A stretch of 61,017 nucleotides of DNA from an uncultured bacterium (GCA_902794035.1 CADBFN010000007.1:1-61017); one strand, 5' to 3'. Shown: positions 27,096 to 38,461, numbered from the stretch's first letter. Notes: generated by a model not told the origin, from the letters alone. Translations and numbers: made by a program.

Positions 27096-27132
27096 AAAAA
27101 AGCGGTGATTATATTTTAATCACCGCTTTTTT
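27096..27132 (+). terminator. Terminator after clpX
   Basis: GCGGTGATTA (27102-27111) pairs with TAATCACCGC (27117-27126), flanked by six A and six T residues. Confidence 0.92.
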
Positions 27133-27184
27133 ATTGCAAAAGGTTATTTTTTATGCAATTATGTGTATATAGGGAGTATGTTGT

Positions 27185-30010
27185 ATGGGCGAATCGAAAA
27201 CTTTGATTTTAATTGATGGTCATGCATTGGCATTCAGAGAATATTATGCTCTTGAACGTACAGGGATGAAAACAAGCAGCGGAACCCCAACTTGGGCTGT
27301 TTATGGCTTTTTTAAAGCTATTTTTGATTTGCTTAAAAATAAAGAACTTAATGCTGATGCGATCGGAGTTGCTTTTGATGTTTCTCACCACACATTCAGA
27401 ACAGAATCTTATGAAGAATACAAGGCAAACAGAGAAGCAATGCCTGATGAGATGCAAATTCAGATGGGACTGATTTACGAAGGATTACAGGCTTTTAATA
27501 TTCCTATTTATACCAAAGAAGGTTTTGAAGCAGATGATGTTATAGGTACAATTTCAAAACAAGCCTGCGAACTTGGGCATAAAGTATTGATTTTAACAGG
27601 AGATCAGGATTCATTTCAGCTAGTCGATAAAGAAGGATGCGTAAAAGTAATTATCCCTTCAAAGGGGGAATTAAAAGAATATAACTGGGATGAAGTATAT
27701 AAAAAACTCGGAGTATATCCAAATCAGGTTATTGACTATAAAGCTCTAAGAGGAGATACCTCAGATAACATTCCCGGAATAAAAGGAATTGGAGAAAAAA
27801 CTGCCGTCAAACTATTAGAACAATTCAAAACAGTCGATAATGTTCTTGCAAATTATGATCAAATTCAGGGAAATGCAATCAGAGAAAAAATTAAAAACGG
27901 CGTTGAAGATGCAAAATTGAGTAAATATCTTGCAACAATTGTAAGAGATGTGGATATTGATTTTGATTTTGATAAAACAAATATAGAATTGCCTGAGATA
28001 TCAGAAGTTACAGAATTTTTGCGAAAAATGCAATTCTACAGTTTTTTAAAAAACATTGAAAATATTTTAAAAACATTCAATAAAAACAATAGCGCAACTA
28101 CTCAAATAAAAGAAAAACAAAATATAGCACTGGCAGATTCAGATGGTCAATTAGGTTTATTTGCTCAGGCTGTTCAGGCAGAAGTTAATAAAGTTGAATT
28201 AAATTACAAATCAAAATTAATCAACAGCAAAGAAGATTTAGAATTAATGATCACAGAGATAAATAAACAATCTCTAATATCATTAAGAACATTTGCAGAT
28301 ATTGAAAATTGTGTCCGTTTTAATTTATACGGAATTTTACTTGGTTATAATCCGGATTATAAATATGAAAATAAAATAGACATAAAGGATAACCATTGTG
28401 AAACTTATTGCTATTACATTCCAATAAATCAAAATCTTGACAATCAATATGTATTAGAAAAATTAAAGCCAATACTTGAGAACAATAATATAAAAAAAAT
28501 TGTTCACGATACAAAAAAAGAACTGAATATTCTTGGCAACATAGAAGGCATAGTGTTTGATACAATGCTTGCAAGTTACATAAAAGACTCCAGCACTTCA
28601 AACGATTTTGACATACAGTGTATGGAACGTATCAATCATATTTTAACAACTCTGATTTCTGATAATAAAAAAATGAAATTTTCTGATTATTCAATGACTG
28701 ATATAGAAAAATATTCTTCAGACTGCACTGTAAGTTTGTTTAATTTAGCAAAATACTGGTATGAAAATCTTGATGAAAAAGAACTGAAGATATTAAATGA
28801 TATAGAAATTCCATTAAGTTATGTATTATCGGATATGGAAAATGTTGGAATATCTGTTAATATTAAATATTTAAACTATCTGACAAGAAATCTTAACAAC
28901 AAAATATTAATCCTTGAAGAACAAATATATGAATTGGCAGGAGAGCGCTTCAATATTAATTCTCCTAAACAGGTCAGTCAAATACTATTTGATAAACTTG
29001 AGTTAGATACAAAGAAAAAACGAGGCAAAGCAAAAAAATCAACAAGCGCAGAAGTTCTCACAACACTTGCTCAAGAGCACGAGATTGCCCGCCTGATACT
29101 TGAATATCGCAAATATTCAAAATTGAAATCCACATACACAGAAGCATTACCTTTGCTTGTAGATGAAAAAGACGATCGTATCCATACTACATTTAATCAA
29201 ACTGCTACTACAACAGGGAGATTATCTTCTTCAAATCCGAACTTACAAAATATTCCAATCAGAACGCCAGAAGGGAATAAAATAAGACAAGCTTTTGTAC
29301 CTAAAGACAAAAATTCTTCTTTAATCATGTCTGCGGATTACTCCCAAATTGAGCTCAGACTCCTTGCTCATGTATCGGGTGACGATAATTTAATTAACGC
29401 GTTTAATTCAGAAATTGATGTACATACTCTTACGGCTTCAAAAGTTTTTGATGTACCGCTTGACAGGGTTACAAAAGATATGCGCTATAAATCTAAAGCC
29501 GTAAATTTCGGAATTGTTTATGGACAAAGTAAATATGGACTTGCAAAAGCATTAAATATATCTGCCGATGAGGCTCAGAATTTTATTGACAAATATTTTG
29601 AGACTTATCCCAAAATACAATTATATATGCAAGCAATGGTTGAACTTGTACAAAAACAGGGATATGTAGAAACAATATTTGGGCGTAAAAGATATTTGGC
29701 AAACGAAATAAACAGTCCAAACGGAATGATAAGAGAATTCGCCAAAAGAGCGGCCATCAACCACCCAATGCAAGGTTCTGCATCTGATTTGATAAAAATT
29801 GCAATGATTGATTTTTGTAAAAAGTTGAAAAAAAATAATTTGAAATCTAAACTTATATTACAGGTACATGACGAACTTGTTATAGAAACAGAAAAATCAG
29901 AACTTGAAGAAGTAAAAAAACTGGTATTAGAATCAATGGAACTGAATCAGCCGCTAAAAGTACCTTTGCTGGTTGATATAAATATTGGAGAATCATGGAA
30001 AGAATCGTAA
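27185..30010 (+). CDS. polA: DNA polymerase I
   Basis: A 941-residue Pol I. The N-terminal 5'-nuclease domain (1-290) has the acidic motifs EADDVIG and TGDQDSFQL and the helix-hairpin-helix GIKGIGEKTA. The middle 3'-5' exonuclease-like domain (about 335-510) appears degenerate: where DxE is expected the sequence reads SLRTFADIEN. Polymerase motifs are intact: A (SADYSQIELRLLAH), B (RYKSKAVNFGIVYG) and C (LQVHDELV). It is thus likely a repair/Okazaki-processing enzyme without proofreading, like the Bacillus enzyme. An AGGGAG site precedes the ATG. Its end overlaps the 29995 gene by 16 bases. Confidence 0.97.
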   Translation: MGESKTLILIDGHALAFREYYALERTGMKTSSGTPTWAVYGFFKAIFDLLKNKELNADAIGVAFDVSHHTFRTESYEEYKANREAMPDEMQIQMGLIYEGLQAFNIPIYTKEGFEADDVIGTISKQACELGHKVLILTGDQDSFQLVDKEGCVKVIIPSKGELKEYNWDEVYKKLGVYPNQVIDYKALRGDTSDNIPGIKGIGEKTAVKLLEQFKTVDNVLANYDQIQGNAIREKIKNGVEDAKLSKYLATIVRDVDIDFDFDKTNIELPEISEVTEFLRKMQFYSFLKNIENILKTFNKNNSATTQIKEKQNIALADSDGQLGLFAQAVQAEVNKVELNYKSKLINSKEDLELMITEINKQSLISLRTFADIENCVRFNLYGILLGYNPDYKYENKIDIKDNHCETYCYYIPINQNLDNQYVLEKLKPILENNNIKKIVHDTKKELNILGNIEGIVFDTMLASYIKDSSTSNDFDIQCMERINHILTTLISDNKKMKFSDYSMTDIEKYSSDCTVSLFNLAKYWYENLDEKELKILNDIEIPLSYVLSDMENVGISVNIKYLNYLTRNLNNKILILEEQIYELAGERFNINSPKQVSQILFDKLELDTKKKRGKAKKSTSAEVLTTLAQEHEIARLILEYRKYSKLKSTYTEALPLLVDEKDDRIHTTFNQTATTTGRLSSSNPNLQNIPIRTPEGNKIRQAFVPKDKNSSLIMSADYSQIELRLLAHVSGDDNLINAFNSEIDVHTLTASKVFDVPLDRVTKDMRYKSKAVNFGIVYGQSKYGLAKALNISADEAQNFIDKYFETYPKIQLYMQAMVELVQKQGYVETIFGRKRYLANEINSPNGMIREFAKRAAINHPMQGSASDLIKIAMIDFCKKLKKNNLKSKLILQVHDELVIETEKSELEEVKKLVLESMELNQPLKVPLLVDINIGESWKES

Positions 30011-30405
30011 TTTTATTTATTTTTGTACTGATAATGTTTACAGGTCTGAATGCAAAAGCAGAAAATCCTGTCGATTTAACTTCGCTCATAACCGTACAAG
30101 ATGTTAAGCCTCAGGATTGCATAAAAGTTTTTAACACAGATAACGTACATCTTTTATATCTTACTATTGCATCTGTAAATGCAAATAAATTTAAAATAGA
30201 TGAAATACAATCACGCATGGGATATGTTCTTTTTACTGTCGCCAATAAACAATTTCTTGCATCAATATCCAACGTTAATACCCGTCAGGGAATGCTGAAA
30301 ATAACCCCTGTCGATAATAATTATTACTTCCAGCCCGGTATTGTTTCAAATATATATAAATATATAGAGCTAAATTTAAACACTCAATTAGAAAATATTA
30401 AATAA
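29995..30405 (+). CDS. Small secreted or periplasmic hypothetical protein, 136 aa
   Basis: Starts inside the last codons of polA with a GGAGA site just upstream, so translation is coupled. Residues 1-22 are a typical signal peptide (hydrophobic IVILFIFVLIMF core, then LNAKA before a likely cut at Ala22). The mature part of about 114 residues has no cysteines other than one at DCIKVF and no known motif; alternating hydrophobic residues suggest a beta-rich fold. It overlaps the tatD stop by eight bases on the opposite strand. Function unknown. Confidence 0.75.
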   Translation: MERIVILFIFVLIMFTGLNAKAENPVDLTSLITVQDVKPQDCIKVFNTDNVHLLYLTIASVNANKFKIDEIQSRMGYVLFTVANKQFLASISNVNTRQGMLKITPVDNNYYFQPGIVSNIYKYIELNLNTQLENIK

Positions 30406-31174
30406 TTTGCGGGAATATATTCTTTGCATTTATTGTCGTAACGCTTTCAATTTCCTCAGATGGGATCCCACGAAGATTTGCAATTTCCTGAACTACATAC
30501 TTTACATAAGAAGGCTGATTTTCTTTCCCCCTGTATGGAACAGGAGTAAGATAAGGGTCATCCGTTTCCAACAAAAGATATTCTAAAGGAATATTTTTTG
30601 CAACTTCTTTTACTTTAACGGCATTTTTAAAAGTTACAACTCCGCCTATTGCAATATATATCCCCTGCTTTATACATTCTTTGGCAAACTCTAAGCTGCC
30701 AGAGAAACAATGCATTATTACTTTTGAATTTTTGTTGTGTTCTTTCAGGATATTTAGAGTATCAAAATATGCCTCTCTGCAGTGAACATTTATTGGCAGA
30801 TTCATTTGATTAGCAAATTCGATTTGCTTTATAAAAACCTCTTTTTGCAAGTCTATAAAACTCTTATCCCAATAATAATCAAGTCCTATCTCTCCAATTC
30901 CTATAATTTTATTGTTTGATTTGATAATTTTTTCCATATCAGAAAGAGTTTTATCCGTAAAACATTTTACTTCTTCAGGAAAAACTCCGACATAACCATA
31001 CACATCAGGATATTTTTTTACAAGTTCATCAACCTCAAAAATACTTTTGTCATCATATGAAGGAACAATAATTACAACATTTTCATCTGCACAGTTTTTT
31101 AAAGCTTCATCTACAGAATGCTCTTTTAACATATTTACATGTGAATGGGTATTAATTACTGCAATTTTGTCCAT
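30398..31174 (-). CDS. tatD: TatD family metal-dependent deoxyribonuclease
   Basis: A 258-residue TIM-barrel hydrolase of the TatD family (3'-5' nuclease on DNA and RNA, possibly oxidative-damage repair or DNA turnover). Metal ligands are visible: His10 and His12 (NTHSHVN), Glu (GEIGLDYYWD), His in NVHCREA, His in MHCFSG and Asp in LLETDDPYLTP. Length is normal. It has no Shine-Dalgarno sequence, but a TATAAT element ends exactly six bases before the ATG, implying a leaderless mRNA. It converges with the secreted-protein gene (8-base overlap) and is divergent from ahcY. Confidence 0.93.
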   Translation of the reverse strand: MDKIAVINTHSHVNMLKEHSVDEALKNCADENVVIIVPSYDDKSIFEVDELVKKYPDVYGYVGVFPEEVKCFTDKTLSDMEKIIKSNNKIIGIGEIGLDYYWDKSFIDLQKEVFIKQIEFANQMNLPINVHCREAYFDTLNILKEHNKNSKVIMHCFSGSLEFAKECIKQGIYIAIGGVVTFKNAVKVKEVAKNIPLEYLLLETDDPYLTPVPYRGKENQPSYVKYVVQEIANLRGIPSEEIESVTTINAKNIFPQII

Positions 31175-31180
31175 AAAATA

Positions 31181-31186
31181 ATTATA
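31181..31186 (-). promoter_or_regulatory. -10 element of tatD, leaderless arrangement
   Basis: TATAAT on the minus strand (31186-31181), followed by six bases and then the ATG at 31174. The predicted transcription start is the A of the ATG. The -35 match is weak. Confidence 0.6.
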
Positions 31187-31236
31187 ACATTAAAATATTT
31201 GTTACTTGCATTTAACCTAAAATAATTTCATGATAG

Positions 31237-32535
<1,299 letters not shown>

Positions 32536-32551
32536 GGCTATTATAACTAAC

Positions 32552-32580
32552 TTGCAAGAATAACTAATAAAGTCTATAAT
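32552..32580 (+). promoter_or_regulatory. Strong promoter giving a leaderless GNAT mRNA
   Basis: TTGCAA (32552-32557), 17-base spacer, TATAAT (32575-32580), six bases, then ATG at 32587. The predicted transcription start is exactly the A of the start codon, and there is no ribosome binding site. Confidence 0.8.
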
Positions 32581-32586
32581 GTCTAT

Positions 32587-33561
32587 ATGGTTGTTATAAG
32601 AAGATTAAATTGCTTTGATTATCCAAAGCTGAAAAAACTTATTTCATATCTTTGCACTGATGACAGTGACAGACTTGCAAAAAATCTTATGCAGGAACCA
32701 CCTGACATTATAAATGCAATGCTGCCTTTGTCATTGAAATTTCGTTCAGAATCTTTTATTCTTATTGAAGATAATGAGATTTTAGGACTAATTACTGCTA
32801 TTTGTACTCCGGGAAATCCATACAAAATTAACATAACAAGGTTGATATTTAAAGAAAACCGCTATGAAATAGGCAAACAACTAGTTGAATTTTTAATACA
32901 AAAATTAGGCGGCAAAGGTGCAAATACTTTTAGCGTAGTAATTGATGAATGCCATAATGAACTTTTTGACCTGTTCGTAAACGGATGCGGATTTAGACAA
33001 TGCTCATCTGAAACACTGTGGAAAATAGAACAACCAAACCCACAACAAGTTAATTTTAAATGGAGATATGCCCAAAATTCAGATGCCGATAAAATCGCGG
33101 ATTTATATAACGGGGAAGTTGTAAATATTTATAAACCGTCACTCATTCGCCACAGCAAAGAATTTAAGCCAAGATTTTTTCAAGGGTTTACAAAGTTCTA
33201 TAAAACAAGATACGTTTATGAAGAATCCAATAAGCTTTTAGGCTATTTTTCCATAACAACAGAAGACAATATAAATTATATTCTCGATATTACAACAAAC
33301 AGCGGATATCAATTGGAATATGACGACATTATTAACTCAATGTTGAGTGAAATTGCACGCAAAAAACACAAATTTTACCCGTTTATAAAACAAAAAAAAT
33401 ATACAAAAAATTCAGAGCGTCTGGAAAATTATTTGAAATCTAAAAACTATATACCAGTTCAGACTCACTATATATTAGTAAAAGATTTTTACAGAACAGT
33501 AAAAGAAAAATCAGAAAACTGGAATGTATTTATTTTAGGCGAAAGTCAAATCACAGGTTAA
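32587..33561 (+). CDS. GNAT-like acetyltransferase, possibly two-domain
   Basis: A 324-residue protein whose two halves each look like a GNAT fold. In the first (1-155), RRLNCFDYPKL is a typical first strand and helix, followed by ILIEDNEILGLI and a C-terminal NGCGFRQC strand. In the second (158-310), WRYAQNSDADKIADLYN begins the same pattern, with LLGYFSI and a final NYIPVQTHYIL strand. The acetyl-CoA loop (R/QxxGxG/A) is not obvious in either half, so activity is uncertain. The substrate is unknown. It is transcribed from its own promoter as a probable leaderless mRNA. Confidence 0.65.
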   Translation: MVVIRRLNCFDYPKLKKLISYLCTDDSDRLAKNLMQEPPDIINAMLPLSLKFRSESFILIEDNEILGLITAICTPGNPYKINITRLIFKENRYEIGKQLVEFLIQKLGGKGANTFSVVIDECHNELFDLFVNGCGFRQCSSETLWKIEQPNPQQVNFKWRYAQNSDADKIADLYNGEVVNIYKPSLIRHSKEFKPRFFQGFTKFYKTRYVYEESNKLLGYFSITTEDNINYILDITTNSGYQLEYDDIINSMLSEIARKKHKFYPFIKQKKYTKNSERLENYLKSKNYIPVQTHYILVKDFYRTVKEKSENWNVFILGESQITG

Positions 33562-33576
33562 AGGCACTAAAATATT

Positions 33577-33602
33577 ATTACGTTCATTCCAATAAACGTA
33601 AT
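33577..33602. terminator. Perfect hairpin between the GNAT and small-peptide genes
   Basis: ATTACGTT pairs with AACGTAAT over a 10-base loop, inside further AT pairing. It sits at the convergent ends of the 32587 gene and the 33664 peptide gene. There is no long T-run, so termination is likely but not certain. Confidence 0.5.
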
Positions 33603-33663
33603 ATTTACACTAAAAAACTTTCAAACCACACCTGCTTGGCAAATAAATCAGAAAAAAAATATT

Positions 33664-33756
33664 TTATCCTTCTGCGGTTAACTCATCCCAGATGCTTGGT
33701 ACAACAACCAATGCAGTGTAAACAATGAAACCGAACAGGATTAAATTGATAGCCAT
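33664..33756 (-). CDS. 30-residue single-membrane-span peptide
   Basis: A short ORF with the strongest ribosome binding site in the region (AAAGGAGG, five bases before the ATG). It encodes 30 residues: a hydrophobic helix (INLILFGFIVYTALVVV, residues 3-19) and a polar, acidic end (PSIWDELTAEG). Single-span peptides of this kind act as subunits or modulators of membrane complexes, as toxins, or as stress peptides; I recognise no family. The site lies in the loop of a hairpin, and a structured leader of about 100 bases precedes it, which argues for a regulated, real gene rather than a chance ORF. It lies about 150 bases downstream of the AsmA/TamB-like gene on the same strand. Confidence 0.65.
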   Translation of the reverse strand: MAINLILFGFIVYTALVVVPSIWDELTAEG

Positions 33757-33844
33757 GATAACCTCCTTTGGTTATATTGACTTTTGGAGATTCCTCTTTT
33801 CTGCGACCCTGATACTTTTACCAAAGAATCTCCTGTGCTCAGGA
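33757..33844 (-). promoter_or_regulatory. Structured leader of the 30-residue peptide gene
   Basis: Three stems are visible. GGAGATTC and GAATCTCC (33833-33826 with 33793-33786) form a perfect 8-bp long-range stem. TCCTG and CAGGA (33844-33840 with 33835-33831) form a hairpin sharing three bases with the first stem, so the two exclude each other. ATAACC and GGTTAT (33775-33770 with 33763-33758) form a hairpin whose loop holds the Shine-Dalgarno sequence. This is the layout of a translational switch; no known riboswitch class is recognised. Confidence 0.5.
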
Positions 33845-33906
33845 CAGCATTACTAAATCATCCATGTATATTAATCCCAAAATTTGAATAAAAATAACAT
33901 CAATTT

Positions 33907-36900
33907 TTAGTGTTTTATCCAACGAAAACTTTTTACATAATTCGTTCCGTTAATATCTCCGAAAATATCAGCTCTAAACACTCTTACCGCTGTATCTTTA
34001 CTAAAATTAGGAATTTTATTTATGTTGCTTGTAGATTCCGGATTGATATCATTTATATTAATACCAGGAATTTTATTTAATAATCTGTTTAAAGATGCAT
34101 TACCAATCATACCAAGCAATGTTGAGAAATCTTTAGACAAACTGCCATAGACCTGCATATCAGCAACAAGTGCAGATATATCATAACTTCCGGTCAGATA
34201 CATATTAAGTTCTTTACCTTCAGAATAAACATTAATATCATTTACAACACCGTTTTCAACTTTTACATCACCTTTAATCTGAGAGAATTGACCGGTTTTT
34301 AAAGGAGTTATTAAATCAATTATACCATTTACGGATACACCGGTAATTCCGCCTGTTACGAGATTTGCAGCTTTTAACAAATATTCAAGAGATCCGAGTT
34401 TTGGCATTCTGCCATCTTTTACATTAAAAGAGCCTTCTCCGCTAAGAGTATTAACGCACTCAACGCTGTTAGAGCCTTTGAAATATGCCTTAAGATCCCC
34501 TGTTACAAGTCCATACATTTGCCCCGGCATATCTAAGAAATTTTCACTGATAATTTCAGCATCAGCATCTTGAATACTCATAGTCGCATTTGTTTCCATC
34601 GTATCCAGATTGGTAGAAATATCACCGTATATTCTGCCATTTGCAAGGTTTAAGGAATAATTATTTATATGAAGAACATTGTCATTATCCATTGTAATTT
34701 TGGCACTAAAATCATCTGCCTGAGCCTTTTTAATCAAAATTTTATCAGCTATTATTTCACCATTTTTTATAATAAATTGACCGGACGGCATAGAACCTGA
34801 CTGAGCAATTTCTTCTTTTAATTTTAACCTGTTTGTATCGTAATCATTAAACGCATCCAGTAACACATTCAGATCAAAAACATCAGTTCTAAGTTTCAAA
34901 TCTTCAATAATATATGGAGGTTTAGGATTATTTACTATTTTGGCAAGCAAACTTATATCGTTAGTCATTACAACTCCACGCGAATTTAAATTGATATAAT
35001 CTCTTTGCATATCAATATCTATATCGCGAATTGTTGAATTAAACAAAGGAATATCAATACTTGAAACATTCAGTGTTCCTAATGCGTAAGGAGCAAGAGA
35101 AGTCCCGTTTATCAAAACATCTGTCATGAACATTCCCTGTTTTATTGTTGGTTTTTTCAATAAAATATTAAATATTTTAGCATCCGTTGGTTCATAAGTT
35201 TTTATTTTCAGATTATCGAATTTCAGGACATTATTCTTCAGTAAAGAAATTGCGCCGGACATAGATAATTGTTTTTGTTTAGACGTTTTTTTATTCTGGG
35301 AGGTTATAGTCTGAATATAATCAAGAGAATTAATTTTAACTTTATTAGGCATAACAACGACATCAGAATTAATTGAAACAGGATTTGTTGCTATTCCGTC
35401 GATATCAGTTATACCTGATGGAGAACCTGACAGAGTAGCGCCCATATAATAAATTGAAGAATTTTCTTTTATATTCAGATTTGAATTTAAACGTAAATTA
35501 TTTAGCGGACCGCTTACTTTTGATGTAAAATTAGCATCACCTTTCAATTTGACCGGATAAACGGAATTGTTATTAACTAACTTATCAAAAAACTCCTGAC
35601 AAAGCTTGCCTGAAACATACAGATTTAAATTTGGATTTGATAAAATATTAGATATGCTACCATTTATAAATACAGGCATTGAACTTACTTTAGAATTTAT
35701 TTTGCTCAAATAAAGAGTTTTACCGCGCATATTTGCCTGACCTGACAATACATTTACAACCGCATCAAAAGGTTTGTAACGGAAGCTTATATTACTCAAA
35801 TCAGAATTTGAATATATTTCGCCATTTTTTATATTTCCTGAGATATCTATATGCCCCTTAATATCAGAAATATCATCCATCTGATTTTTATATGACTGAG
35901 GTAAATCAATCTGATCTTTTGCTTCACTTACAGAAGCGATATTAAAATTACGGAAATTAAAAACAGCATCCTTAATTTTCATTGCTTTATAAATATCTGC
36001 ACCTGTAAAGGATAATGTAAACGGACTTTCATAAAAAGAACCGTTTATGCCTTTTACACTCAGTTCAGAATTTTTAAGATTGAAATTTGCATTTTTTACC
36101 TTGATAGGGTTTGATGAGTTCACATTGGATAATATTTTACCGGTAGCGGAAATTTTGTTGTAATCCAAACGTGAAGTTTGCGCCTGACCTTTATATTTTG
36201 CGACAAAAGAAGCCTCTAAATTTCCCAAATCGTTTTTAAAAGGAACAAATAAATTCGGATTAGTAGCTTCCCACAAGTTAATCAGCTTAAATCTGTCAGA
36301 AGAAGCCGTCAAATCTATATTTGTATTTTGAGCAGTCCCTTTTACATGTATATGAGAATCTTTAAGCATCCCCTTTATATCATAGTCTGCATCACGTTTA
36401 TCAAAATTAACTTCACCATTAATATTTTTTACAGGAAGATATGTATCCTGGAGAACAGTCGTTGCATTATGAAAAACGATTTTCCCTTTTGCGAATAAAT
36501 CTTCATTGAATTTAATCTGAGTTACATCATCCTGAACTTTACCATATATTGTCAGGTACAAATCCCCAATTCCGTCAGGCTGCCTGAAAGGTAAAGTTAC
36601 TTTCTGAACTTCTGCCAACTCGGGAGAAGAATTTATAACCTTAATCATATCAGGAATTTTTTGTCCCATTGTTCGGGCTTCGACTTTCACATCCCCAAAT
36701 ACGCTGCACTTACCTTCAATATCAGCTTTTTTGCCATTGATTGTCCCTTTGGTTACTTTAAATAAGATATTGCGGTCTTTAAATAATACTTCACCTGCGG
36801 CGTTTTTGAGTTCGAGGTTTTTAACCTGATTAAAAGACGCTGTACCATCCCAAAATCGTAGTTCCCCAAATATATGAGGATCAATTTTCTTACCTGCCGA

Positions 36901-38403
36901 ACGAAGATCAATAGAACCAAAACCTCTTGCTTGCATAACAGGCACAGGCCCCAGTTTGAATTTCAACATCTGATGCAATGGCATTAATACAGTTCTGGCA
37001 ATCGTTAAATCAATAGCATTCGTACTTTTTATATTTAATTCAGAATATTTGGAACCGTCAATTTTTGCGAAACCCGTAACTGAAACGCTCTGAGTGTCCG
37101 TAACAGGAACAAAAACATCCACATCCATTATTTGACGATTAAAATCCAAATCAACAGATCCGCCTTCAGGATTGAGCAATTTAGTATTCACAACATGAAG
37201 ATTGCGAAGTTTTATTTTACCAAAAACATCCGGTAAATTCCCATCGCCTTTAAAACGAAGATGTCCTTCTCCGGTTCCGAAAATATCTGTTTCTTTAAAT
37301 TTATAAAAATTCATATCAGGAGGTATTTCTTTAAACCAAGGTAAAATTTTAACCACATCCTGAAGTCGTGCTTTTCTTATATCTAATTTCAAATCCATAG
37401 CAGGAATTTTTTTCCCTGAAGATAAAAGATTACCTTTTAATGCAAATTTAAAATCTTTTGACTCTATAGAAGTGTTTTTAAAATCAATCCCGCCTGCTAT
37501 CGTTTCAAAATTACTGTTTAAAGACAATTTATCGTGATAAATAATCTGTGAAGGTTTATCAACACCAATAACTTCAAGACCATTTGTCCAAATTGATAAA
37601 TCTACAAGCTTATGACCGGATTTTGTAAGTTTGGTATTTGCATTGACATTGAGAAAACCTGACAATTTTTGAACAACACCATTGGTTAGTACAGGTGCGT
37701 AATATGAAATTGAAGATAAGTCAAAATCTTTTATAGCGGCATTTAATTTTAATTTGTTATCATTAAAATTATTCAATGGTAAATCTAGCTCTACATCAGC
37801 AAAATACGGAGTCTTTTTATTTTCTATGATAAAATTACCCTTTGTAGAGAATTGAATTTTATCATTCAGCACAAATTTCGCATTATTAAGATAATCACCC
37901 CTAATTGCTAATTTTTTATTATTTAACTTGTCATCAAGATTTATATTATATTCCCCGATATCAAGATTTACTTTTGCGATTTTGAATGGCGACTCCTTAG
38001 TTTCCAGCTTTATTGGATTATCACCAATTAAAAATTTTTTATCTTTTGAAAATACGAAATTGACAATTTCTTTGTCCGCAAATATATGAGAAATTTCTAC
38101 TTTTTTAAATAAAAGAGGAAAAAGCTTTATTTTTACTTTTGGATTATCAATAGATAAAGCTTTTGAGCCATCCTTATTTAAAAGAGATATATTATCACTT
38201 TTAATCCAAATCGACGGGAAAGAGCCCATAGATAATTTAGCATTTCCAAGTTTTACATTATAATTCGAAGCGTTATATATCTGAGATTCGATTTGCGACT
38301 GGTGTTCAGGCAAATTAATTATTGCAGGAATACCCCAAATATACCCTGCACTCAAAATTGCAGCAAAAGCTGTTAAAGTTATAATTTTCCACTTCTTTCT
38401 CAT
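33907..38403 (-). CDS. AsmA/TamB-like (DUF3971-type) envelope protein, 1498 aa
   Basis: A membrane-anchored protein with one N-terminal helix (about residues 5-24) and a very long repetitive beta-rich periplasmic part. The N-terminal AsmA-like segment (residues 25-110) contains NVKLGNAKLSMGSFPSIWI and IDNPKVKIKLFPLLF. The C-terminal part (about 1280-1420) has the AsmA_2/TamB-like pattern around DGRMPKLGSLEYLLKAANLV and GQFSQIKGDVKVENGVV. Such proteins form long hydrophobic grooves that carry lipids between inner and outer membranes, implying a diderm envelope. A TATAAT element (38418-38413) lies ten bases before the ATG. Exact subfamily (YhdP, TamB or AsmA) is not resolved. Confidence 0.82.
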   Translation of the reverse strand: MRKKWKIITLTAFAAILSAGYIWGIPAIINLPEHQSQIESQIYNASNYNVKLGNAKLSMGSFPSIWIKSDNISLLNKDGSKALSIDNPKVKIKLFPLLFKKVEISHIFADKEIVNFVFSKDKKFLIGDNPIKLETKESPFKIAKVNLDIGEYNINLDDKLNNKKLAIRGDYLNNAKFVLNDKIQFSTKGNFIIENKKTPYFADVELDLPLNNFNDNKLKLNAAIKDFDLSSISYYAPVLTNGVVQKLSGFLNVNANTKLTKSGHKLVDLSIWTNGLEVIGVDKPSQIIYHDKLSLNSNFETIAGGIDFKNTSIESKDFKFALKGNLLSSGKKIPAMDLKLDIRKARLQDVVKILPWFKEIPPDMNFYKFKETDIFGTGEGHLRFKGDGNLPDVFGKIKLRNLHVVNTKLLNPEGGSVDLDFNRQIMDVDVFVPVTDTQSVSVTGFAKIDGSKYSELNIKSTNAIDLTIARTVLMPLHQMLKFKLGPVPVMQARGFGSIDLRSAGKKIDPHIFGELRFWDGTASFNQVKNLELKNAAGEVLFKDRNILFKVTKGTINGKKADIEGKCSVFGDVKVEARTMGQKIPDMIKVINSSPELAEVQKVTLPFRQPDGIGDLYLTIYGKVQDDVTQIKFNEDLFAKGKIVFHNATTVLQDTYLPVKNINGEVNFDKRDADYDIKGMLKDSHIHVKGTAQNTNIDLTASSDRFKLINLWEATNPNLFVPFKNDLGNLEASFVAKYKGQAQTSRLDYNKISATGKILSNVNSSNPIKVKNANFNLKNSELSVKGINGSFYESPFTLSFTGADIYKAMKIKDAVFNFRNFNIASVSEAKDQIDLPQSYKNQMDDISDIKGHIDISGNIKNGEIYSNSDLSNISFRYKPFDAVVNVLSGQANMRGKTLYLSKINSKVSSMPVFINGSISNILSNPNLNLYVSGKLCQEFFDKLVNNNSVYPVKLKGDANFTSKVSGPLNNLRLNSNLNIKENSSIYYMGATLSGSPSGITDIDGIATNPVSINSDVVVMPNKVKINSLDYIQTITSQNKKTSKQKQLSMSGAISLLKNNVLKFDNLKIKTYEPTDAKIFNILLKKPTIKQGMFMTDVLINGTSLAPYALGTLNVSSIDIPLFNSTIRDIDIDMQRDYINLNSRGVVMTNDISLLAKIVNNPKPPYIIEDLKLRTDVFDLNVLLDAFNDYDTNRLKLKEEIAQSGSMPSGQFIIKNGEIIADKILIKKAQADDFSAKITMDNDNVLHINNYSLNLANGRIYGDISTNLDTMETNATMSIQDADAEIISENFLDMPGQMYGLVTGDLKAYFKGSNSVECVNTLSGEGSFNVKDGRMPKLGSLEYLLKAANLVTGGITGVSVNGIIDLITPLKTGQFSQIKGDVKVENGVVNDINVYSEGKELNMYLTGSYDISALVADMQVYGSLSKDFSTLLGMIGNASLNRLLNKIPGININDINPESTSNINKIPNFSKDTAVRVFRADIFGDINGTNYVKSFRWIKH

Positions 38404-38461
38404 ATCTTATTTATTATAATATAATAAAATTCATAAGGGAATATCAAAAACTCATACAAAT

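Noticed and set aside
33757-33844. Known riboswitch classes (c-di-GMP, c-di-AMP, Mn, fluoride) for this leader
   Set aside because: None of the class consensus cores I know could be matched; kept as an unclassified structured leader.
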